From positions 62,001-126,000 of the forward strand of contig JACKIG010000007.1 of the NCBI GenBank assembly GCA_020638595.1: a DNA stretch of 64,000 bases, written 5' to 3'. The notes beneath the pieces are model-generated. The model did not search any database and was not told the DNA's origin. It saw only the letters and a list, made by a program, of their open reading frames with translations. The DNA is from Rhodospirillaceae bacterium (GTDB taxonomy: Bacteria > Pseudomonadota > Alphaproteobacteria > DSM-16000 > Inquilinaceae). The position numbers and the translations under genes are program-made. Position 1 is the stretch's first letter, and every line of letters begins with the position of its first letter. Below are positions 8,187 through 16,735 of this stretch, piece by piece.

Positions 8187-10189
8187 GCGTCGTCGTGCCG
8201 TGCGTGGTTGGGGTCGGTCATGCCGGCCGCTGCGCCCGCATCCGCCGGATCACCCTGCCAGCCGCGATAGCGGATGACCAGGCAGGTGATATCGTCCGAT
8301 TGCGGCGCATCGCCGACGAACGCACGCACGGCGCCGGTGACGGTGTCCAGCATCACGTCCACCGATTGCCGGTGGCTGGCGCTCAGCGACTGGATCAGCC
8401 GGCCATCGGTGAACTCGTGGCCGGCGCCGTCCATCGCTTCGGAGATGCCGTCGGTATAGAGGAACACGGTATCGCCCGGCGACAGCCGGACCGTGCCTTC
8501 GTTGTAGGGCAGGTCGGGCAGGATGCCCAAGGCCATCCCACCGGTCAGCGGCAACGGCGCCACCCCGCCGCCGGCCTCGATGCGCAGGGGCGGGTTGTGG
8601 CCGGCGTTGGCATAGGTGAACTCGCCCGATCGCACATCCAGGATGCCATAGAAGACGGTGACGAACAGCGTCAGCGGATTCTGGGCGCACAGGGTGTCGT
8701 TGACCGCCTGCAGGCAGTCGCCTGCCGAGCGGTGTTCGCGTGCGCTCGCCTGCAGCACCGTTCGGCAGATCGCCATGAAGAACGCCGCAGACACGCCCTT
8801 GCCCGAGACGTCGGCGATCACCAGGCCCAGGCGATCGTCGCTGATGCTGAAGAAGTCGTAGAAGTCGCCCGCCAGCTCCAGCGCCGGCGTCATGAAGGCG
8901 CGGCCGGTGTAGCTGGGATGACTGGGCAGGACCTGGGGCAGGATCGCGGCCTGGAGCGATCGGGCGATCTCCAGCTCCGCCTCCATGCGGTTGTTGGCAT
9001 CCTCCAACAGGGCGTTCTTTTCCCTCAGGTCGCGCGTGCGCTCGCGCACCAGGCCTTCCAGATGGTCCTCGCGCGCCAGCACGTCGGTTGCCATCTTCTG
9101 GAAGGTCAGGGCCATCCGGCCGATCTCGTCCCGGCGTGTGGAGATGACGTCCAGCGACGCCGGCGCGAAGGTCCGGGCGTCGACCTCCGCCGCGGCGTGG
9201 GTCAGGGCCGCGACCGGGCGCGTGATCCGGCGGGCAAAGGCGGCGGCCACCAGCGAACCGAGAGCGAAGGCGGTCACGGCGGCGGCACCGCCGAGCTTCA
9301 TCGTATCGGCGACCATGGTATCCAGCGCGGCCCGCGGCATGCGGATCATGGACGCGCCGACCGCCAGGCCGTCGCGGTCGAGGATCGGTGCCGCCACCAG
9401 CAGCGCCGATTCCGCCAGGGTCGAGGTGGCCTCAAGCGACCCGATGGCCTTGGCGGCAAGCTCCACCTCTTGGGTGCTGGGCGAGCGGTCCTGCTCGCTG
9501 GCCGCGATGACGCGCATGCGGTCGTTGACGACCCAGATGGCGTTGAAGGCGGGCTGGCCGGACAGCGAGTTGATCGTCGTTTCCAGGCCGATGGTGTCCT
9601 GCACCGCGTCCAGTTGCGTCGCCTGCCGGCCGATCAGGACGGCACGGTGGTCGGCTGCCCTGACGCCGAGATAGCGCATCGGCTGTTCCAGCACGCCATG
9701 GGCGACGGCGGTCGTCGCAATGGAATACCGGCGGCCGGAGGTCAGCAGCTCCGGGATTCGCGGATCGATGCCGGCCGACCAGATGTCCGACAACACGGGC
9801 TCGCCCAGGCCGTCGAACGACCGTTCGATGACGCCGAGGGCGCCGTCGACGATCCAGATGTCGTCGATGACCGTCTGGGCCGTGATCTCGGCCAGATGCG
9901 TCGACAGCGGGACGGCGGGGTCGTCCTGGTCGGCAACGGCTTCGGCGAGATGGGCGATGGCCACCGCCGTGCCCTCCTGCTCCTGCCGCAGCAGGCCGAA
10001 GATCTCCGCCGACGCCAGGTCGGAGCGGTTGACGCTTTCGGAGATCAGGCCCGCCACCAGCCGTGCCTGGCCTTCCGCCTGCACGATCAAGGCATCGCGG
10101 GCCAGGTAGCCCATGGCGAGGGTGACGCCGGCGACCGCCAGGCCCAGGCACACCGTCATGATCGTGATCAGCCGCGCCGTCAGGGTCAT
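8183..10189 (-). CDS. HAMP-domain membrane sensor with SpoIIE/RsbU-type PP2C phosphatase
   Basis: 668-aa signalling protein. A membrane segment at about residues 8-30 and another at about 298-318 enclose a periplasmic sensor region of ~260 residues; a HAMP domain (ARRITRPVAALTHAAAEVD) and a short coiled coil follow. The C-terminal PP2C_SIG domain has the metal-binding blocks LAGDFYDFFSISDDRLGLVI and ADVSGKGVSAAFFM and ends with DDITCLVIRY. RsbU-type enzymes dephosphorylate anti-anti-sigma proteins; no such partner is next door. The gene is 71 bp after the ABC permease and overlaps hpt by four bases. Confidence 0.9.
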   Translation of the reverse strand: MTLTARLITIMTVCLGLAVAGVTLAMGYLARDALIVQAEGQARLVAGLISESVNRSDLASAEIFGLLRQEQEGTAVAIAHLAEAVADQDDPAVPLSTHLAEITAQTVIDDIWIVDGALGVIERSFDGLGEPVLSDIWSAGIDPRIPELLTSGRRYSIATTAVAHGVLEQPMRYLGVRAADHRAVLIGRQATQLDAVQDTIGLETTINSLSGQPAFNAIWVVNDRMRVIAASEQDRSPSTQEVELAAKAIGSLEATSTLAESALLVAAPILDRDGLAVGASMIRMPRAALDTMVADTMKLGGAAAVTAFALGSLVAAAFARRITRPVAALTHAAAEVDARTFAPASLDVISTRRDEIGRMALTFQKMATDVLAREDHLEGLVRERTRDLREKNALLEDANNRMEAELEIARSLQAAILPQVLPSHPSYTGRAFMTPALELAGDFYDFFSISDDRLGLVIADVSGKGVSAAFFMAICRTVLQASAREHRSAGDCLQAVNDTLCAQNPLTLFVTVFYGILDVRSGEFTYANAGHNPPLRIEAGGGVAPLPLTGGMALGILPDLPYNEGTVRLSPGDTVFLYTDGISEAMDGAGHEFTDGRLIQSLSASHRQSVDVMLDTVTGAVRAFVGDAPQSDDITCLVIRYRGWQGDPADAGAAAGMTDPNHARHDDA

Positions 10190-10260
10190 CGCGCCTCTTT
10201 CCCGTCACGCCAGCAGACCGGTGCGCAAGGCATTGCGCCGCCGTGCTGCCGGGCCGGTCC

Positions 10261-10986
10261 CTATGGTACCCGTCCGACGGGGATGCCGGAAACTGCCGCG
10301 TCGGCCGGTGCGGCGGCGACGGGCCCACTGGCGGCGCGGTGTCCGCCCCAGCGGGCGTCGGCGCGATGGCGCAGTCGCCGGCGGACCACCTGCATGGTCA
10401 GGGCCAGCGGCCAGCAGACGGCGAAGAACCACACCATCGCGTAGAGGTAGATCCACAGCATGACGTCGACATCGCCCACGGCGCCGACGACGGTGTTGGC
10501 GCGCTGGACGATCTCCGGCACGCCGATGACCGATGCGGTGCTGGAGGCCATGACGATGATCAGGAAGTAGTTCGTCCAGGCCGGCAGGAACAGAAGGGCC
10601 GCCGCCGTGTCGTGCCGGCGGAGATGGCGGATCGCCGGCAGCGCGTTGTCGGACACGAAGCCCGCCACGGCCACTGCCAGCGCCAGGGATGCCTTGACCC
10701 AGGCCGGCACCGGCAGGGTCTGGCCCAACACCGTGACCTCCGGCGGCAGCATGTAGGCCAGGTAGAACAGCATGACGAAGGTCGGGATGTTGCGGGCCAC
10801 GCCGGTCAGCAGGTTGCCGGTGCGCGCGGCGCTGCGCCGGTGCGAGGCCCGCATCGCCGCCAGCAGCAGGCCGATGGGCGTGCCGATGGCCATGGTCACG
10901 ATCGACAGCAGGATATTCCAGGCGAAGCCGCCGGCCAGGTACGGCGTCCATGTCCACAGGACGTCGGCGATGTCCGTTGCCGTCAT
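10261..10986 (-). CDS. Amino-acid ABC transporter permease (HisM/GlnP type)
   Basis: 241-aa inner-membrane permease of the polar amino-acid family. It begins MTATDIADVLWTWTPYLAGG, with WNILLSIVTMAIGTPIGLLLA as the first helix and a conserved ARNIPTFVMLFYLAYMLPPE block; the cytoplasmic coupling loop would be around LPAIRHLRRHDTAAALLFLPAWTNYF. The ATG overlaps the stop of the binding-protein/permease fusion (ATGA), so the two should form the two halves of one transporter. No ATP-binding subunit gene follows, which is unusual. Confidence 0.85.
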   Translation of the reverse strand: MTATDIADVLWTWTPYLAGGFAWNILLSIVTMAIGTPIGLLLAAMRASHRRSAARTGNLLTGVARNIPTFVMLFYLAYMLPPEVTVLGQTLPVPAWVKASLALAVAVAGFVSDNALPAIRHLRRHDTAAALLFLPAWTNYFLIIVMASSTASVIGVPEIVQRANTVVGAVGDVDVMLWIYLYAMVWFFAVCWPLALTMQVVRRRLRHRADARWGGHRAASGPVAAAPADAAVSGIPVGRVP

Positions 10987-12590
10987 GGCCGGACCGCCCG
11001 CCGTTCCAGGAACTGGAACGCCTTCACCGTCAGCAGGATCAGCGCGAAGTAGCAGATCAAGAGGATGTTCATCATCGCCACCGCGTTGCCCTTGTCGGCG
11101 ACGATGGACGCGCTGGCATGGATCAGCTCCGGCACGGCGATGGTGCTGGCCAGCCCGGTCGCCTTCACCACGTTGACGGAGTTGCCCATGATGGTCGCGT
11201 AGCCCAGGGCGAAGGCGCGGCGGATGTCGTGGCCGGTGAAGCCGAGGCGATGGCCGCCGTGCAGGGCCGCGACGTCGGCAGCCTCGGCGAAGGCGACGGC
11301 ATTGGCCGAGCCGGCGTACAGCGACAGGATCGCCACGGCGACGGCAAAGCCGTTCACGGTGAAGCCCGTCGCGGCGACCACCGCCCCCAGGCCGAAGAAG
11401 ACGACGTACAGTTGCAGCAGGGGCGGCGTCATCCTGAACAGCGAGGCCGCCGCCAGCAGCAGCGGGCGCACGATGGGCAGCCGGCGATGGATCAGCCAGC
11501 CCAGCACGATCCCCAGCCCGACGCTGCCCGCCAGGCAGGAAACCGCCAGCAGCGCCGTCCATCCGAGACCGACCAGGAACAGGTGCCGGTCGAACGGGTC
11601 GTGCAGGATGCTGATGTTCAGCCCGGTGGCTTCCAGGATCCACAGCGACAGCCCGGTGACGCCGCCGACCTCGTCGGCTGTGGCCAGGGCCAGTTCGCGG
11701 CAGTCCAACGGCCACAGGCCGTCCTCGCCGCGCCGGCAGACCGGTGCGCCGGCTTCGTCGGTGCGCTGCCAGAGCTGGTTGGCGTCACGCAGGAACGACG
11801 AGGGCGGCAGGTCCCATCGCTGCTCCAGCTGCCGCAGCCAGCCGGACCGGTGCCATTCGGCCAGCGTGTCGCCCAGCAGGCGGTCCAGCGGTCCGCCGGC
11901 CTCCGACCTGGCGATGGCGACGGCCCAGGGCAGCACCATGATCGTCGGCAGGGGAACGCTGTAGCCGGGCCAGTCGCCGGTCTCCAGCTCGTGCAGCAGG
12001 GCCACCTCGTCGAACAGCCAGCCGACGCATTGGCCGTCGCGCAGGGCCAGCCGCGTTTCCCGCGTCGTGTTGAACGAGACCACGTCGACCAGCAGGCGTT
12101 CCGCCGCCGGCCGGTTCCACAGCGACCCCTGCACCCCGCACACCGTCATGCCGTGCAGGTCGCTCCAGCGTTCCACCCCGCTGTCGGGACGCAGCAGCAG
12201 GTTGGCGCCGTCCCCGTAGTAGTGCGGCTCGATCATCGTGACCAGCTGGCGGCGCTCGCGCGTATCGCCCAGGGTGGCCACGACCACGTCGATGTCGCCG
12301 CGTTCCAGCTTCTGCAGGCGGTCGGCGCTGGTGACGGGCACCAGCAGCAAATCGACGCCCAGCCGTTCGGCGAAGCCGCGGGCGATGTCGACGTCATAGC
12401 CGACGATCTCGCCATCGGAATTGCGGGAGCCGAAGGGCGCGTAGTCCGCCTTGACGCCCACGACCAGCGTGCCGCGTTCCCGGATCTCCGCCAGCCGGTC
12501 GGCGGCGGCGGGCCAGGCGGCCGACAGCGTGATCAGAATTGCGAGCAGGAAAGCCGCACAGCGGCCGGAAGGCCGCGGCGGCACCGTCAC
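10983..12590 (-). CDS. Fused amino-acid-binding protein and ABC permease
   Basis: 535 aa from a GTG that overlaps the stop of the methyltransferase (GTGA). Residues ~10-35 are a signal or anchor segment (AAFLLAILITLSAAWPAAA). Residues ~36-270 are a family 3 solute-binding domain (RGTLVVGVKADYAPFGSRNS, GEIVGYDVDIARGFAERLGV). Residues ~295-525 are a permease domain with several membrane helices and the segment FRMTPPLLQLYVVFFGLG. This binding-domain/permease fusion is known from GlnP of Gram-positive bacteria and is less common in Proteobacteria. Pairs with the next permease; substrate unknown, likely a polar amino acid. Confidence 0.85.
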   Translation of the reverse strand: MTVPPRPSGRCAAFLLAILITLSAAWPAAADRLAEIRERGTLVVGVKADYAPFGSRNSDGEIVGYDVDIARGFAERLGVDLLLVPVTSADRLQKLERGDIDVVVATLGDTRERRQLVTMIEPHYYGDGANLLLRPDSGVERWSDLHGMTVCGVQGSLWNRPAAERLLVDVVSFNTTRETRLALRDGQCVGWLFDEVALLHELETGDWPGYSVPLPTIMVLPWAVAIARSEAGGPLDRLLGDTLAEWHRSGWLRQLEQRWDLPPSSFLRDANQLWQRTDEAGAPVCRRGEDGLWPLDCRELALATADEVGGVTGLSLWILEATGLNISILHDPFDRHLFLVGLGWTALLAVSCLAGSVGLGIVLGWLIHRRLPIVRPLLLAAASLFRMTPPLLQLYVVFFGLGAVVAATGFTVNGFAVAVAILSLYAGSANAVAFAEAADVAALHGGHRLGFTGHDIRRAFALGYATIMGNSVNVVKATGLASTIAVPELIHASASIVADKGNAVAMMNILLICYFALILLTVKAFQFLERRAVRP

Positions 12591-13438
12591 CGCGTCGCCC
12601 CATCCGGCTCCGGATGCGCGGTGATCAGCAGGCCGTAGCCCAGGCTGGCAGGCAGGATCGAACTCAGGGCATCGTCGAACCGGCCGAGGCGGCGACGGCT
12701 GACGGCCAGGCTTTCCGGCAGGATGCTCTCCGGCGTCACCGTGTCGACGGCGAAGCCGGCATCGGCCAGCTCCCTGCACGCCTCCTTGACCGAATAGAGA
12801 TGATAGAACATGTCGATCGGCCCGATATCCGTCGTCCGGCGATAGAGGATGTCGCCACGCTCCAACTCGCCGACGCGGACCAGCACCTTTGAGGCCGACT
12901 GTTCGGCGCGGAAGCGGCGCAGGACATTGGGCAGGCCCAGCAGGATGGTGCCGGTCGGGCTCATCAGGTTGCGCAGGGTGCGCAGGATGGCAAGGCGGCT
13001 GGCCCGGCCGGACACATGGCCCAGCACGCCGAAGGCCAGCATGACCAGGTCGAACGGCTCCCCCGCATCGTCCACCAGCCCGCCCAGCGGGCCGCCGACG
13101 ACCTTCAGGCGCCCGGCGGTGACGAAGGCGTTGGCGCGCAGCACAAGGGTGGCGCACGCCGCCTGGCTGATGTCATAGGCGATGCCGCCGGCATCACTCA
13201 AGGCCAGCAGCGGCAGCGTATAGCGGCCGGGGCCGGCACCGAAGTCGAGGAAACGGCCCTCGCGCGGCAATGCGGCAAGTGCGGTGCGCAGCACGCGCCG
13301 GTTCGGCTTGGGATAGCGGCTGTCGTACAGGCCAGAGGCGATGTACTCGTTGTAGCTGCGGCACATATCGGGCCGGCGCGAGCCGCTGATGTCCTCGAGC
13401 GGGACAGAGAGCTGACCGAGAGAGTAGAGTCCGTCCAT
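12587..13438 (-). CDS. SAM-dependent methyltransferase
   Basis: 283-aa class I methyltransferase. SAM motif I is GRFLDFGAGPGRYTLPLLAL near residue 60; an acidic motif II region and FDLVMLAFGVLGHVSGRASR follow, as in UbiE/YcgJ-like enzymes. The start is the ATG at 13438 (MDGLYSLGQLSVPLEDISG) with AGGA upstream; longer upstream starts would run through the promoter of the divergent binding protein. It is the first gene of an apparent operon with two ABC transporter genes, so the transported compound may also be methylated (inference). Substrate not known. Confidence 0.82.
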   Translation of the reverse strand: MDGLYSLGQLSVPLEDISGSRRPDMCRSYNEYIASGLYDSRYPKPNRRVLRTALAALPREGRFLDFGAGPGRYTLPLLALSDAGGIAYDISQAACATLVLRANAFVTAGRLKVVGGPLGGLVDDAGEPFDLVMLAFGVLGHVSGRASRLAILRTLRNLMSPTGTILLGLPNVLRRFRAEQSASKVLVRVGELERGDILYRRTTDIGPIDMFYHLYSVKEACRELADAGFAVDTVTPESILPESLAVSRRRLGRFDDALSSILPASLGYGLLITAHPEPDGATR

Positions 13439-13589
13439 GATCCTGGTCTTGTCCGCTGTGGCCCGTTCTGGACGATCGACAATCGATGGTCGGCGGCATC
13501 GATCAGCCGGTGGGAAAGCTGGGGGCTGCCGACGTGCCCCGGCAGCGATAGTCTCCGTCATGTCTGAATAAAGCGCTAAGGTACTCCGG

Positions 13590-14507
13590 ATGTCCGCCGT
13601 CGACAATTTGCTCAACAAATCGTGTATTTGCCGCCACTGGGCGTGCGTCGTCCTGGCCGTGGCCGGCCTGTCGATGGTCGCGGCCGTCCCCCCTGCCTGG
13701 TCCGGCGTGCTGGACCGGATCGCCGAAAGCGGACAGATGGTCGCGGGCACCCGGGCCGACACGCCGCCCTTCGCCTCGCGGCGGGCCGGCGGCGGGTTCG
13801 AGGGCTTCTCCGTCGACCTGCTGGAGATCCTGCGCGCCGCGGTGGAAGCCGAGGTCGGCCGCCCGGTATCGCTGGAGCTGAGGGCCGTGACCCCGGCCGA
13901 CCGGCTGGACCGCGTCGCCGCCGGCGAACTGCACATCGTCTGCGGCATCACCACCCCGACCTGGGAGAGGGAAGCCGTCGTCGATTTCACCGTGCCGTTC
14001 TTCCGTGACGGAACGCGGGTCCTCAGCTATCGGGAAACGGTCGAAGCCGGCGTCACCCTGGACACCATGCGCATCGGCGTGGCGCAGGGGACCACCACCA
14101 GCGCCATCGTCGCGGAGGAACTGCCGACGGCGGCGTTCACCACCTATCCCGATATGGATTCAGCCATGGCGGCCCTGGCCGCGGGTGAGATCGACGGCGT
14201 GTCCAACATCGGCGTGGCGCTCTTGGGCCTGGCGTCGCGGGCCGAGCCGCGGCGCAGCGTCGTGCTGCTGCCGCGGACCGCCCCCCTGGGCACCGAGGCG
14301 CTGTCCTGCGTGGTGCCGGAGGACGACAGCGACTGGCGCGACCTGATCAACCACACGCTGGTCGGCCTCTACGACGGCATCGGCGACTACCGCGGCGCCT
14401 ATGTCGACCTCTACGATCGCTGGTTCGGCCGCGACGGCGTCATGGTCTATCCCCTGGACAGGTCGACCCGCGACTACCTGGAACACATCAATATCTGGGC
14501 GCAATAG
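13590..14507 (+). CDS. Extracellular solute-binding protein, family 3
   Basis: Periplasmic amino-acid-binding protein, 305 aa. Signal peptide spans about residues 1-38 (WACVVLAVAGLSMVAAVPPAWSG). The mature part starts VLDRIAESGQMVAGTRADTPPF and continues FEGFSVDLLEILRAAVEAEVG, VTPADRLDRVAAGELHIVCG and the hinge DMDSAMAALAAGEIDGVSN, typical of SBP_bac_3. It is transcribed away from the methyltransferase/ABC operon and probably supplies it, alongside the binding domain fused to the permease. Confidence 0.88.
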   Translation: MSAVDNLLNKSCICRHWACVVLAVAGLSMVAAVPPAWSGVLDRIAESGQMVAGTRADTPPFASRRAGGGFEGFSVDLLEILRAAVEAEVGRPVSLELRAVTPADRLDRVAAGELHIVCGITTPTWEREAVVDFTVPFFRDGTRVLSYRETVEAGVTLDTMRIGVAQGTTTSAIVAEELPTAAFTTYPDMDSAMAALAAGEIDGVSNIGVALLGLASRAEPRRSVVLLPRTAPLGTEALSCVVPEDDSDWRDLINHTLVGLYDGIGDYRGAYVDLYDRWFGRDGVMVYPLDRSTRDYLEHINIWAQ

Positions 14508-14547
14508 GCGGGTGGACCGGTATCCGCCGGGCGCCCGACAGCGCGGG

Positions 14548-14967
14548 TCACGCCGCTTCCAGCGCCTCGCGGGCGTGGGCCTTGATGCGGCTGGTCATGG
14601 CAAAGAAGCCGTTCTGGCGGTTGGCGCTCAAATGCTGGCCCAGCGACAGTCGCTCGAACACCGCGCCGATATCGGTGTCCAGGATGTGACGGGCCGTCTG
14701 GCCCGAATAGGCGGCCATCAGAATGGCGATCAGCCCGCGCACGATGAAGGCGTCGCTGTCGGCCTCGAACGCCACGCATGGCGGGTTCCCCGGCTGCACA
14801 TGGCTGACCATCCAGACCTGGCTGGTGCAGCCGTGGACCTTGTTGGCCTCCGTCTTGGCATCGTCCGGCAGGCCGGGCAGCTTCTTGCCCAGCTCGATCA
14901 GATAGGCGAAGCGGTCGTCCCAGTCGTCCAGGAACTCGAAGGTCTCGATGATGTCGTCCAGTGTCAT
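14548..14967 (-). CDS. sufE: SufE family cysteine desulfuration protein
   Basis: 139-aa sulfur acceptor that takes persulfide from SufS and passes it to Fe-S cluster assembly. The active cysteine is in KVHGCTSQVWM near residue 50; the start MTLDDIIETFEFLDDWDDRF and the C-terminal SLGQHLSANRQNGFFAMTSRI are standard. Length is normal. No suf operon is adjacent. The ATG at 14967 is preferred over longer starts that run into a GC-rich intergenic region. Confidence 0.93.
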   Translation of the reverse strand: MTLDDIIETFEFLDDWDDRFAYLIELGKKLPGLPDDAKTEANKVHGCTSQVWMVSHVQPGNPPCVAFEADSDAFIVRGLIAILMAAYSGQTARHILDTDIGAVFERLSLGQHLSANRQNGFFAMTSRIKAHAREALEAA

Positions 14968-15049
14968 GGCGCGCACTATGGCCAAGCGGGCAGCCGGGGT
15001 CCAGCCGCCGAAGGGGCAGGGGCGGCAATAGGCCGCCCGGCCTTGCCCG

Positions 15050-16558
15050 TCAGCGGCCGTCCCGCCGGGGGCCGGCCCCGGCATCCAGCGGCCAGATCGG
15101 CCGCGGGACCCGGGTGTAGGGCAGGCCGCTGTGGTCCGGCGAGGCCAGGGCACCGCTGTCGGCGACGATCACCCGGGCGGCGATCGGTTCGAAGGCGGCG
15201 CGGAAATGCTGCATGCTCTTCAGGGCCACCGTATCCTTGGCGCGCGGGTCGATGCCGTTGGCGATGAAGGTTTGCAGGTCGATGACCTGCAGCAGGTTGG
15301 TGGCCACCAGGATGTCGATACCGCCGACACGCAGGACGGCACTGGGCCCGAGCGACTTGGCGATGCCCGCCCACATTGGACCGTCGCAGACGAAGCGGCC
15401 GTCCGACAGGTGGACGACCGTGCCGGTCAGCATCAGCGGCGGGCCGCCGAAACGGGGGTCGACCTTGCCGCCCACTGCCAGCGTCACCTCCGCATTCAGG
15501 CCGGCGCCGTGCAGGGCGGCCGCTGCCTCGGCATCGCGCACGCAGCCGAAGGCCGCATTCTCAAGCCCCGCATCCAGCATCGCCGCCAGCAGGTTGGTGG
15601 CGTCGCCATAGGCCCCGGCGCCCGGGTTGTCGGCGTAATCGGCGATGACCAGGGGGCGGCCGTCGGGCGTGCGCGCCCTGGCGACGGCTGCGGCCTCGGC
15701 CGGGGTCAGGTAGGTATTGGTGACGACGCCACGCGTTTCCCACACCCGGTCCATCAGGTCTTCGGCGATCGCCTGGAACCGCGGATCGTCGCCGTCGCCG
15801 GTGACGGTGACGCTGGGACCGACGCAATCGATGTCGGCCATGGCGAAGCCCGCATTGATGCTGATGGCCAGCACGCCGGGATCGGCCGCCTCGATGGCGT
15901 CCACCCGCCGCAACAGCTCCACCATCGGGCCGGCGTCGGTGCGGCCGCCGTCGACCCCTTGCAGCATCGCGCGCCGCGCCAGCACCGTCTTCGGGCGGAC
16001 CTGCCGCGCCATCGCCCGGTGCAGCAGTTCGCCTGCCTGCATCCCGCGCTCGCGCATGTCGATGTGCGGATAGGTGCGATAGCTGACCAGGATGTCCGCC
16101 ATCGCCGCCATCAGCGGGCTGACATTGGCGTGCAGGTCCAGCGTCACGGCCACCGGTACATCCGGCCCGACGATGGCGCGAAGCTGTTCCAGGAAGGCGC
16201 CCTCGGCGTCGTCATATGTGTCCGTGACCATGGCGCCGTGCAGGGCGACCAGGACGCCGTCGAACGGCCCCTCGCTGCGGGCGGCGCGCAGGATCTGCCC
16301 GCCGACGGCGTCCCACGCCGCGTCCGTGACCTTGCCGCACGGGTTGGCGAAGGCGGCGACCGTCGGCACCACGGTCCAGCCGAAGGCGTCGGCGGCCTGA
16401 AGGAAGCCGGCGATCTCGGTGTTGGTATGGGCCAGCTTGACCCCGAAATCGGGGCCGTCGACATACAGCATGGCGCGAAAGGCCGGGACGTCGGCCGGCT
16501 GAACGCTGAAGGTGTTGGTTTCGTGCGCGAAGAGGCCGGTCAGGATGCGAGGGCTCAC
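15050..16558 (-). CDS. M81 family metallopeptidase (MlrC-like)
   Basis: 502 aa. Family M81 contains MlrC, which finishes microcystin breakdown in sphingomonads, but most members have unknown substrates. Visible features: RILTGLFAHETNTFS at the N-terminus, GVLVALHGAMVTDTYDDAEG, PVAVTLDLHANVSPLM with putative metal ligands, and SYRTYPHIDMRERG. The C-terminal DUF domain contains LVIADYADNPGAGAYGDATNLL. GTG at 16558 is chosen as start: it sits right before the conserved SPRILTG, though AAGGA lies 13 bases upstream, so TTG at 16567 is an alternative. Divergent from the D-threonine-aldolase-like gene. Confidence 0.9.
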   Translation of the reverse strand: MSPRILTGLFAHETNTFSVQPADVPAFRAMLYVDGPDFGVKLAHTNTEIAGFLQAADAFGWTVVPTVAAFANPCGKVTDAAWDAVGGQILRAARSEGPFDGVLVALHGAMVTDTYDDAEGAFLEQLRAIVGPDVPVAVTLDLHANVSPLMAAMADILVSYRTYPHIDMRERGMQAGELLHRAMARQVRPKTVLARRAMLQGVDGGRTDAGPMVELLRRVDAIEAADPGVLAISINAGFAMADIDCVGPSVTVTGDGDDPRFQAIAEDLMDRVWETRGVVTNTYLTPAEAAAVARARTPDGRPLVIADYADNPGAGAYGDATNLLAAMLDAGLENAAFGCVRDAEAAAALHGAGLNAEVTLAVGGKVDPRFGGPPLMLTGTVVHLSDGRFVCDGPMWAGIAKSLGPSAVLRVGGIDILVATNLLQVIDLQTFIANGIDPRAKDTVALKSMQHFRAAFEPIAARVIVADSGALASPDHSGLPYTRVPRPIWPLDAGAGPRRDGR

Positions 16559-16735
16559 GGGGGGCAACGGGTCCTTTGCGACACCGGGCTGGCGCGCACG
16601 GTGTACCTTGCGGTCAATGGGGTTCGAAGTCGGACTATCGGGGCGGCGCAACGAAGGATCAAGGTTCACGCATCGTCCATGGTAAACTGGCCGACACCCC
16701 CGTCGTTGACCGTAGCAGAAGGGGAGGGGCGGACC

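Noticed and set aside
8195..10444. Forward-strand frame of 749 codons over the SpoIIE-type gene
   Set aside because: Antisense shadow; no recognisable domain.
15131..16678. Upstream extension of the D-threonine-aldolase-like gene
   Set aside because: Lies antisense over the MlrC-like gene; conserved protein begins after 16735.
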